The notes below the pieces were generated by a model that saw only the letters and a program-made list of their open reading frames with translations, was not told the origin of the DNA and ran no database searches. Both the position numbers and the translations under genes were made by a program. From Lingula anatina (Eukaryota > Brachiopoda > Lingulata > Lingulida > Lingulidae): DNA of 64,000 nucleotides. Positions 23,751 to 35,700 of the stretch are shown one piece after another (the first letter of the stretch is position 1; the number at the start of each line of letters is the position of its first letter). The stretch is from NCBI RefSeq assembly GCF_001039355.2, contig NW_019774659.1, forward strand, positions 414,201 through 478,200. Reading direction: 5' to 3'.

Positions 23751-26700
23751 GGGGAGAGCGGGGTGGGTTGGAACGCGGGTAAGTTGGAACATTGGCTTTA
23801 TATCTTAAACCACAAGACCGATTATGTGCTCCTTCAGAATAAAAATGTCACTTGGTATGGCCATTCATCCGGTAAACTTTTGGAAGTTTCGAAAATGCAG
23901 TAAAAGTTTTATGCGAAAAAAACTCATTTTCGCTACTCGAAGTAAGTTTTCATATTTTTTACTCTCATCGTGCTGTAAACCAAAGTATAAGGATTATATC
24001 ACTGAAATTGTGCATAGCGCTTAGGACCACCTTTATGTTCAAAAAGCTGTAGTTTTTTTTAATCACCTCCCACGTGTTAAAGAAGTACAGTGTCATAAGT
24101 AGGCCATGACGTCATGGGGGTTGGTCGGAACATTTGACATGGGGCCAGTTGGAACACTGTCAGGAGTGTTCCAACCCACCCCGCATGGTGTTTTTCATTT
24201 TTTTTTTTATCTCTCTAAATGTTTTATTTTCAACTTTAAAGAGAGTAGTAATGTAGTAACCCAGTACAACTCCAACTGGAGACGAAATCCAGCTGGTAGA
24301 ACATCTCCAAGATGCCGGAATGTACATGCTTGTAGAAAATACAAGGGGGGATGGTCACTGCTTGTTAAATGCAGTTGCTAGCTGTTTGGTCGAAAGGGGT
24401 CTGCATGCCAACTGTTACTCTTTGCGATAAATTTCTGTTAGAAGTGGAAGAAAATGTCGATTATTACTCTGCATTTCGCGGCAAAATGAAAATATTCTAG
24501 CTGAGAGCCTACGTTATGGAAAAACTATACAACACCAATTCTGCCAATATTGTTTTAAATGCTTTGTGTAATGGATTGGGGGTTGCTGTTAATGTTTAGT
24601 GAACGAGAGTACAAAATCCGCCAGAAAAGACAAACATTCACCTCGTAACTTAGGCAAAGTTTCAGTTGAAATCTCAGTTGCCCTCACCGGAAGAGGTGCT
24701 ACAGCACACTATAGCGCACTTAAGAAAACCCCAAAACAGCTCAAGTCCAGCAATAATTGGGCTCACCGTCGCAGCCCAAAGATTAAAAGAAGAAAACAAT
24801 GCAGTGCAGTTCTAACTGACACACCTGAAAAAGAGCTACTCGAAAAAGAAAAGACCAAGCCCAACAAAATTAAAAAGGACAAGTGCAACAAAAATAAAAA
24901 AACAGTTAAATATTTCTAGTCGATAGAGAAAATCAAGAAAAAAGGAAATTAAAAATGATCAGCGATTCTGAGTCAGAATTAGAAGAGTGGCCATGTCTGG
25001 TTTGTGGGGAGCCGTTCAGTAACAGCCGACCAAAAGAGAAATGGGTTAAATGCATTGTTTGTCTAAAGTGGTCACATGAAGACTGTACTAATTAAGGGTG
25101 ACCGAGTGTGCATATGTCAAAACTGCGATTTTGATTCTGAGGTCTAGTTGAAAGAGATACAGTTTTCATTTGTAGGTCAAACATACTGTTGTTGATAGGT
25201 TATGTGATATTCAATTTCTTTTCACTTAAACTACACCACTTTTATTATCATTATGAAATGAAGTGTAACTGGATATGGTTTATATATCGAAAAGACTATT
25301 TGAAAGCAAATTATAAACCTAAAAAATGCTTACAAACTATGGAGATACGAATAATACGTTCTTGTTGGTAAATTAATATAGATAAACCTACTCTTAAAAT
25401 GAATTATACTTTGAATTTATATGCAAGCGTTCCAACTCGCCCTCTTGTTCCAACTCACCCCACTGACTGTTCCAACTTACCCCGCGGGTGGGGTGAGATG
25501 GAACGTTTTAAGAGGCAACTTTGAGTATTTATTACTCTAAAATAAAAATACCTACTTGATGTTTTATTTCATAGATGAGTGGGGCATATAATTATCCCCT
25601 ATCAGTGTTTTTATTTTTGTCCCCAAAGCTTTGACTGCTGAGATATCGCAAAAAAAGTGAAAAGTGTTCCAACCAACCCCGCTCTCCCCTATATATATAT
25701 ATTAAATAAAAAGGCAATGTTATGGTTGAAACATTTAACCCTCTTCCGCACGAAAACACGCGGACACGTTAATTAAGTGAAGACAATGGATTATGATTAA
25801 GCTCAATATTAAAATTTAATTTTGATTTTGAGGAAACAGTGTAAGTGGAAATACCATGTTTCAATGCAGATATGAACACGTGTGTCAGCAATCCGTGTCA
25901 GAATAATGGCACTTGTGTGAACTATCCATGGACCCACGTGTATGATTGTCATTGTGCTGGTGGTTACAGTGGACGAGACTGTGAGATAGGTACAACTGGC
26001 TCTCTTTCTGTCTCTACGTCCTTCTACTATCTCTCTCATAATCTGTAGTCTCTACCCAGCAAACACAGAAAGTGTTATAACGTTACCATGACGTGGCCAT
26101 AACGTTTTTTGATAAAATTAACGTTATGGTAACGGTAAAATAACGTTATGTGTTTGATGGGTATGACAGCCCAATACTCAGAAATGCAGACTTGCATGTG
26201 TATATGCATATAGGATTTGCATGTCGCCTTAGTGAGATTCCAGTAGTTATGCATATATCGCACGGAAGATCTGGGAATAAAATATATCTTAAATGTTTGG
26301 AAAATCATTCCTTAATAACATGACCTGCTATCTTAATACTGATATTGACATTTCATTTTTAAATCGTAATATTTATTTATTACTTTGCACTCTATTTCTC
26401 ACTTCTTTCTCATATTTCAAATGCCAAATGGTTTGTGGAAAATTAACGCATCTAAATGCTGTTTTGCCATGAACAACATGCGATTATTATTATTTTGTGA
26501 TCTTAGTTCTTATATACTCGATTTATTCACGTGTGCTAATTCTATATCATTGATGTTTGCTTGTTTATTTATTCATTTTCGCCCATTGCAGATGTAAACG
26601 AATGTTTTGCCAATGAATCCCTGTGTGCCGCAGTGGGGGGAGTGTGCGTCAACTCACCTGGAAGTTACAGTTGCCACTGCAGCTCTGGTTACACTGGCGA

Positions 26701-29700
26701 CGGATTTATTTGCACAGGTATTGAACCAGGAAAACAGTAGCAGTGTTTTAATGCACAAGCCTACTGCATATTCAGTCATAATCAATACATTCGTTTCTCA
26801 GTTGATTTGAAGGCGCCACATTATGGATGTGGAGAAGAGTCAAAATCATATACATGTATATAGTATATTTCGAATATCGCTAAACTAGTACTTTGCTAAA
26901 TTGCTTTCTTCGCATAAAAGTTTCTTTCTAAATACAAGTTTGAGAAAACATTGCATTTAATATTCATAATCGATTCGACTTTTTACAGATATAAACGAGT
27001 GCTTAGACGAATCGATTATCCAATGTGCGCCCACTGCGACATGCTATAATGAACCAGGAACATACAGCTGTGTGTGCAACCCTGGATTTGTTGGGAATGG
27101 CTCATTTTGCGATGGTAAATTAATGAAATCACGAAACTACCTAGGATTTTATAGCGTGAATTCATAACTGCACATGTACGTGTTAATATATTGGGAAATG
27201 ACATAAGGCTATTTCTGTAATGTGTTTTACAAGAATTTGTCCAGTACTGTTATTGTTATGGTAACGCATTTGCAAAAAGCAGCAATGACCTGCTTTTATT
27301 GTGGTTAGTTCAAAATATCAGATTAATTCAAAAACTTTATTTGCTGGTCTAAAAGTACATGTAAAGGTTCGCTTTTAAGGAGTATAGGGGAGGAAATTAT
27401 CAAAAAAATTGTAACTTTTCAACTATATTATCCAGATAACTTTCCGAACATCACTCGGGTTCCGACATTAACCGTAGGCGAAGGCATTAGAGAAAACCAA
27501 TATGGCAAGCGATTTAGAGAAATACTTTTCAAGTGCAACCAAAACTATGACGAAATAGCAGAAAAAAGACAGGACGAATTGTTTTTTGATGCATATTGGT
27601 ATTTTGATGGCATGATGATTTTTGAAGACACAGATATTCCGACAATTAATATGCCAGCTACTCTGAAGGAATCTCTCTGGGTTGGGAGGTTTTCATTGGG
27701 TTTTAGCGTGAGTATCGGTCTCATTTTTGTAGAATAATTTTAAAAGTTTATATGTCTCTTTGAACAAAATCCATCCCTTGTTCTAATTTTAATAATTGAA
27801 AATAAGAGAAAAATTTAAATGTCAATGTAACCATAAATTATCTATCAACGATACTCAGTATTGTGTGGATTAAATTCATTTCAACTCACGCATCTCTTTT
27901 TCCAAGGTTAAATGCATTTTGAGGGCAAAATTCAAGCAAAATGGTGTTATGGTTGGAGCAAAGAGCGATCCCCTTGAAAGCAATGGTTTATTTGCTGGTC
28001 TTAAGGTAAGGCAGACATGACATCGTGAATTGTACTGGCTTCCGGTTATGTGATGGCTCTTGCAATTGTTCTTAACGTTCCCTATTTATGTGTCATGAGA
28101 TCTTTGTCCAACCCACAATGCATAAAACGCAAAGTATCAGTTTCCTAAATTTGTCATTCTTTTAAAAACGTTTAAATTGGTTCGATAAATAGACAACAAT
28201 AAGCGTGTGTATTAAATGTTGTTTACATTTGTAGGTTCTCAACCAACTGCCCATAAAATTAAGAGAAAGCGATGCTGTCTCAACTGAGGTAAAGCTTCAG
28301 CCAACGATCCCCATTCTTTGTTCTGATCTCCAAAGCGAATGCAGTGAAACTGTCCTGCCTATTGAGATACGAATCCCATACGTTTCTAAACAGCAACTGT
28401 GTAATAGCGGGAAAAGACTGGAATTCGTTGCAGAATTAGACAGGACACCATGCAGACTAGAGATAAATGTAGCGAATTGGAATAAGACCCATTCCTTTAA
28501 GATAGCCCCGGTTATCGATGGAGTATATGACGGAGATACTTATACCAGAGTCAGTTTACAAACTGGTGAATTCATTACTCATCCTGCATGGAGCGACTAC
28601 ATCCTGCCGGATATACCGGTAAGTATGACATCAGGCCAGGTCAAAGTAGAGCTACGTAGATTCTGCGTACTTAAATTAGATTTTTCAAATTATTCAGATC
28701 TGTTTGTACCAGTGTACTTGAAATATAACAGTTATTCCCATTGTACTTGGTTTTGATAATACATGGTTTCTTTTCATTTTTGATGTTAACCAATGCAGTT
28801 TTATGCTATTTCAAATTTTTTCAGGTCCTGGTGATGGACACAGATGTCAGCGTGGAGGGCAAAATATGCATGTCCAATAATGATCCTCATATGAGGACGT
28901 TTGATGGGAAGTGAGTAGGCAGCTATGTTATGATGTTAATTACGCGTACGTGCCGACCAAACACCTGTTATTTTAAGTAATAGACGTTTGACTGCAGCTC
29001 TCTCTCTCTGTCTCTCTCTCTGACCCCATTTCCAGAGATTAGATCGATCTACTTTAGATCGACCTAACTCTTTGGGGTTCACGCTAAATAGCTGTCAGTC
29101 GGGCGGACACGAAAGTTAATTACCCCTTTACAGCTTGTAGTAGGCGGGACGGACATTTAAGCCGGATTATATGACAGTAATCTAATGAGACTCCCCGCGG
29201 GAATAGATCGATCTAAAAGCTCTGGGAATACAGCCTCTCTCTCTCTCTCTTGTAGTACAGTAAACTGTCGATCTTTTTACCGACTATTCAAATAGAAAAT
29301 ATACAAGAATTACAGAATGGAATGTTGTACCAACATATCAACTGCCGACGTTATCACTAAAGCATTTTTGTCACAGTTTTGACTTAAAGCGGACGCAAAC
29401 TGCAGTACCTTGCAAATATGTTTCAGAGTAATTGGGGTCATTTTATCGGTTCTAAAAAACAATTGTATATGTGCAAAATTACTCCTTAAACAGTCTTTGG
29501 AATGTGCATTGTAGTTATCATGTGAAACATCTCGGAATGAATTGACTGTTTTGCCATCTTTTAATGATAATGTGGATAACGCCATATCACGCGTTGTTTT
29601 CATTTTTGCAGCCCCTACGAATGCCAGTTCGGCGGAGAATTTGTTCTGTACAAACATACCAAATTACCAATTCAGGTAATTGATAGAGCATTAATGGAAC

Positions 29701-32700
29701 ATCTTCACCTGTTGTCTGCTTAAACGTGAACTCATTTATTTATTATGTTGCCCGTGTTTCTGTATCATTAGAATCTAATAAAAATACATTTATGTCCGAT
29801 ATCATCAGAAATTAACATAAACTTTACTTGGGAATATTCCTCACATCTCCAAAGTGCAATAAATGAAAACTTGCTTTGTTCATAATATTTACGACCTGGT
29901 TCTTGCAGGTGCATGTCTTTTTCAAGACGTGTAATCGGGGTTTGGCATACTGTAACTGTGCCGTGAGTGTTATGTCCGGGGGGGACGTCTTTATAGTGGA
30001 CACATGCAAGCCTGGTTCAGGAGTGGATCAAATCACTGCCAAGAGACCAATGCGGGCTGGACTACTCGGCTGTGAGGAAGGACAGTTAAGAGTAGAATCT
30101 CAAAATGGCGGCAAACACTTTAAGGTAAAGTGCCATATGATGCATGACAAAACTAAACTGTGTTACATTGACATTGTTGTCTAGTTATACAGGTGGTAGC
30201 ATAAATGCTCTCCTTGCGAAGGAAAGTGACAGCCTATCGGCAATTGAGGTTGTATTTAATGATACATTTATTTCATTTAATTTTAGTTTTGTTTAAACGA
30301 ATCATTTTTATGAGGGTAATTGCATTAAAATGATTCTAAGTACATGCAAGAATATGCATGACATAGCAATTCGAGTCACGGCACATTTACGTGTTAAGGT
30401 ATACCTTCCAACTGGCGGATATGTGGTTATCGTGGTGTATCGGTACGGATACGACGACTTTATGAACGTGCAGATTCGACCAGGAGCAAAGGATTTTAAC
30501 AACACTGTCGGACTGTGTGGAACGCTCAACAATGACCGATATGACGATTTCCTGACTAGATACGGACAGATTGATCGGGTTACCAGATATCCAAGAAGAT
30601 TTGTACTATCATGGAGGTATTTTAAAATACGGGGAACTCACATATTTTTGTTTATTTTCCCGAAAGCAAATAAATTGCTAAAAGGTGAAATATTCTAAGA
30701 AGACAGTTCTTACAAATTACACACTTGCATATACATACGCTCATATATACAATGGTCTTGAAACCCCTGAACCAAGAATATACGTTAGTCTTCAACTTTA
30801 GGGTACAGCCGCGAGATTCAATTTATAACGGGCCTCCACCTTCCCAGTCGAACGCACCAAACCAGTCACCACGGTCCAACTATTGCCGGTGTGCGAAAGA
30901 GAGCAATGACGCCAATTCGGTCGAGCAGTGTGGTTACGAGGAGAATATTGCCAAGTGTCCAGGGGATGGGAGCTTTTCCTCTGGCGAGCAACAAAAATGT
31001 AGACGCCGTAGAGCCGCAGATAAGCACGATCAAGGTCATGACGATGTTCTGGAAACTCGAGTATTCGAATTCGACATTGATCATAGAGTGCCGGTAAATC
31101 GACCTAATCTTTTTTATTTGCAGTAACAATATAACGTTTCTATGTTGTATGAAAATACCTGATAAGATAGCACAAGCGAAAAAACCTAATTTAGCACTTT
31201 ATCACATTTAAGATCACCGTACCTTAAGTTTTGACTGGACGCCTGATTTACACGATAAATACAGATTTTGCAGTTTTCAGAGCAATTGTAGAGAAACATA
31301 TCTGCTTTACAGTTCGAAATGCACAAAACAATCAACACAACTTACCTTAAAACTATGTTTAGGAACCATCGTGGAAGAACAATTGGACAAATAATACTGC
31401 ACGTGAATTCTGTGAAGAGTTTGTGGCGAATACTAGCACGGGCAAATCGTGCGAGTCGGTTGCAGGTGCCGATTTCACAAATTCCATTAAAGGATGTGTA
31501 GAAGATATATACGTAAGTCCAAAAAGGGTCTCCCACTTGCCCATCATTACACAGTTAGTTCAGCAACACCTTGGGTCCGAATACGAGAGCACTCACATAT
31601 AGTCACTCCCCAATAAGCCTTGTTTTAAATAACAATTTTTTGCATAATTTAATGTTCTATAAAAGTAACATTTCCCGTTTTCTAACGACAAAAATGATAT
31701 GTAATGTTAATTTCATTTGCAAAATGCAGTCTATATTTTGGATGGGACATGTTTATTTATCGTGTTTCACCTCTCTAGCTAACTGGTAGCACAGAATGGG
31801 CGCCTGCTGCTCTTCAGGCCGTCAAGAGTTCGTGTCTCGGAGAACTAGAAAAAAACACAACATTTTGGGTGACTAACAACGAGACTGGCGAAGTTTCCCT
31901 TCCCGAAGAAATGGAGGCTGTGATGTGTCCAAATGAATGCAGTGGACATGGCCAGTGCAGCAACGGTCTGTGACTTCATACTTTTTCAATTCAAAGCAAA
32001 AATGAAAATTACATCTACGAAATCAAGCTTATTGTGCCTTTATTGTCTGTTTATGCTCTTTCAAACATTGTTTTTGACCTACATGCTTACATAAATTACA
32101 TTGTCTCAACATTCTGATGTTGTGGATTCACAGGCACTTGTAACTGCGAAGAAACGTTCGCTGGCGAAGACTGTTCCGTGGATATATACGCCGCACCGAT
32201 CATTTATTATCTCCCGGGCGACGGTCTGTGTAAAACTAGGTCAAGACCATGTGCAAGGTCACCCGTCTACGGTGGCACCTTTCTCGACAATAAAAACTTA
32301 ACATGTAAAGTGGAAATTCAGGAGGTAATGTGAGCACTGAGCTCTTAAAAGATACAAACTAGAAATTGGTAATGACAGCTCCCAAAATATCTGCGTTATT
32401 AAACTGAAGAGGGGGGAGCGAGATCATTTTGTTATCAGGTTGAGAAGTAAATGAAAATTACAATCGATTTCAAATGATATAATACATTATTACTTATTTG
32501 TTTGTCTGATTCAGGTCATGGTAGAAGCTCAGCAAGCCGCCAGGAAAACGGAGATAGTTATACCAGCAGAATTTGTTCACTTCGAGGAAGTTTTGTGTCT
32601 TCTACCCAACCTCAGACGCCAAAAGCGCAGTAACCAGTGTACCCTTCCTCCTATGTACCGTTATGGCATTAGCGTCAGCAATAACAACGCAACATTTAGC

Positions 32701-35700
32701 AATGCTACATACCTGATGAAGTATGATGACAAGTGTCTCCTTTGTAATAGTAATGACGCAAAAAACTGTAAGCTGAAGGTAAGCTTCCTGTGTTGCAAAT
32801 AAAGGCCGTCTTTATCTTTTTTTTAACAATGTAACTGTGGCAAACTTTTGCTTTTGTTACATGAACTTTTGGAAGTTGTGATTATTATTATTATTATTTA
32901 CAAGATATGGAAACTAAATGAGTATTTCTGTTATATGTGTTTCGTACCTTTTGTCATTTTGCAAACATATTTGAATGTAAGGTTTTGTTAAACTTATTCT
33001 TACATTTGCCAGACCGATATCTGCACCATAGATTGTGGTTGTTACGCCGACGGAGAGGAAAATGTCGCTGATAAATGTAGCATCTGTAACATCACCTACA
33101 GCAACTCCACTTGGTACCGTCGAGTAAGTAGATATCTACTCGTACGTTACGTAGTCCAAATGACAAGCACCAAAATAGTGTTCCTTTTCCTATATATGTT
33201 TTTTTTTTCTTAAATGACTCGTCGTTCATGTGGCGCCCAAAGAATGTACCATAAATGCGATATATATAGGGGAGAGCGGGGTGGGTTGGAACGCGGGTAA
33301 GTTGGAACATTGGCTTTATTTCTTAAATCAGAAGACCGATCATGTGCTCCTTCAGCATAAAAATGTCACGTGGCATGGTCATTCATCCGGTAAACTTGTG
33401 GAAGTTTCGAAAATGCAGTAAAAGTTTTATGCGAAAAAAACTTATTTTCGCTACTCGAAGTAAGTTTTCATATTTTTGACATTCATCGTGCTGTAAACTA
33501 AAGTATAAGGATTATATCACTGAAATTGTGCATAGCGTTNTAGGGCCTACATATGTCAGAACTGCGATTTTGATTCTGAGTTGTTGAGTTGAAAGAGATA
33601 CAGTTTTCATTTGTAGGTCTAACATACTGTTGTTAATAGGTTGAGTTATATGAGTTCAATTTCTTTTCTCTTAAACTACACCACTTTTGTTATCATTATG
33701 AAATGAAGTGTAACTGGATATGGTTTATACATCGAAAAGACTATTTGAAAGCAAATTGTAAACGTAAAAAATGCTTACAAACTATGGAGATACGAATACA
33801 AAGTAACAGGTACTTGTTGGGAAATTAATATAGATAAACCTACTCTTAAAATGAATTATACTTTGAATTTATATGCAAGCGTTCCAACTCGCCCTCTTGT
33901 TCCAACTCACCCCACTGCCTGTTCCAACTGACCCCGCGGGTGGGGTGAGATGGAACGTTTTAGGAGCCAACTTTGAGCATTTATTACTCTAAAATAAAAA
34001 GACGTACTTGATGTTTTATTTCATAGATAAGTGCGGCATATAATTTTCCCCTATCAGATTTTTTATTTTTGTCCCCAAAGCTTTGACTGCTGAGATATCG
34101 CAAAAAAGGTGAAAACTGTTCCAACCAACCCCGCTCTCCCCTATGATAAACTTGTACCAAGCATTACACGGTCGGTGTTGGCAAACCTGGAAGAATGCTT
34201 TTATATTGTAAAAGGAACTATTTGTATAGTCATTCGTTTGTCGTTTTGTTTCCTTTAAGTGTGCATTTCTGTTACTTTGTCAACGTGATTTTCACACCCC
34301 CCCCCCATGCTTAACTTTCGTCATCACAACAGGTTCTGTGTTAGGAACATTTATTACCAGTGGTATATAATTAAAATTAAGCACACCACTTGTAGCATGT
34401 GATCAGGTTGTAGTATTATAAACGTCTTCATTGGACAGGTAAATTTGCTTCTTTGCATTGCAGTTTGTTTTATGAAGTCAATTAATGTATTTCAAATATA
34501 TGATAAATTACAGTTGTAGCAAAAATGATTTAGACGCTAGATTATTGATTTCTAAAATCAGTTTTGCTTGTGTCTTATTTCATAAAGATCGAATCATACA
34601 ACTATAACAAGTGCAACTGTTTATGAACAAATATAAAAGTTTTTCTTACCTTAATGAATATAGCCAAATACATGCAGTATAAACACGCAGTGTTATAATG
34701 ATGGAGATGTCAAGCCGGGCTCGTCCTGTCAGTATTGTTCTGCGAATAAGCCTGTTGAGGATTGGTCTATAAAGGTAAACGGACAAATGTATTAATATTA
34801 TATTTCCCTTGTTAAAACGCAGAAAGAAATCAAATGGATAATGTCGTGCATATTTTGACCTGCTCGTCGATTCTACTTTGTGAAGAACATAACACCATGA
34901 GGGACGTTCATGTGTTTTTTTTACACTTTTCAAGTTTTTTTTTCTTCAATGATTTTTCAGATTGGTTTCTGTCTTATTAATGGCAAGTGCTACACTCAAT
35001 GCCAGCTTGGTCCCAGTGGCAAAGTGTGTTATCCAAATACCAGTGTGCACGATTGGACTGCACCTGAAGGTATGTTTCTGTCACCTCGTACCACTGTGAC
35101 ATGGCTTTAACGTGGACAGATCTTGGTGCTCAGACGCCCTCTACTGCAAATGTAAAAAAAAAAAAATTCAACTTTACACAAATTGCTTTTTGCGTTAAAA
35201 TATTTGATTGCTGACGACCCTATCTGAGGAATTTAGATTAACATTTTCTTAGACGACCTGCATATTAATGACACTATAGATTGTGCTCATGACATCAGTG
35301 ATGATTCTAATGTCCACAGGATTGAATCTGATGACTACAACGGTTGTTGTAAGGTAAGCAGAATGCATGACTATATCATTTGCAAAAAACAAAATTGCCC
35401 GTAGTTATGGTCCTTTCTCAAAATGTGTGTGAATTCTGCATTGCAGTTTTGTTGTCATTGCTGTTTAGCGCGATTCCATTTTTCATCTTTTGTCCATACA
35501 GTGTGCAAGATCAAAATAGCCTCGCCGCCAAAAATTCTTCAGCCCCCGACTATATGGATAATAGGTGCCGTGCTGGGTTCTCTTGCCTTTATTGTTGCCG
35601 TTTTCGGATTTGGCATCTTTTGTTATGTCCACTGGAGGGAAATACAGCGATTGAAAAGGTAACTGGATGAAGAGTTAAGATAACTGATATCAACATAAGT

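Larger units (their letters stand above)
23751..25689 (+). mobile_element. Pogo/Tigger-like transposon carrying OTU-like and PHD-like coding relics
   Basis: A 1,939-bp element with inverted ends GGGGAGAGCGGGGTGGGTTG and CAACCAACCCCGCTCTCCCC, flanked by TA. Subterminal GTTGGAAC / GTTCCAAC words recur about ten times and are candidate transposase-binding sites. Inside, on the + strand, are three coding relics: an OTU-like protease region (about 24,278-24,745), a basic tail with the VLTDTPEK motif seen at Tigger/jerky transposase C-termini (about 24,800-24,900), and a zinc-finger peptide at 24,955-25,095. No DDE transposase core was found, so the copy looks non-autonomous. A shorter copy lies at 33,269-34,141. 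Confidence 0.8.

Noticed and set aside
24106-24381. Open frame covering the GTTGGAAC cluster in the pogo-like element
   Set aside because: Its peptide is the translation of the repeat words. The OTU-like signal is in a different frame of the same strand.
29310-29657. 115-residue minus-strand open frame
   Set aside because: It overlaps a true vWD exon at 29,612-29,675 on the + strand and has no features of its own.
34646-34933. 95-residue minus-strand open frame
   Set aside because: It is antisense across a supported exon (34,691-34,774) and its flanks, with no independent evidence.
35349-35358. Donor GTAAGC at 35,354 for exon 34
   Set aside because: Using it would bring a stop six codons into the transmembrane exon. 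The GTAAGG at 35,349 keeps the frame and the domain.
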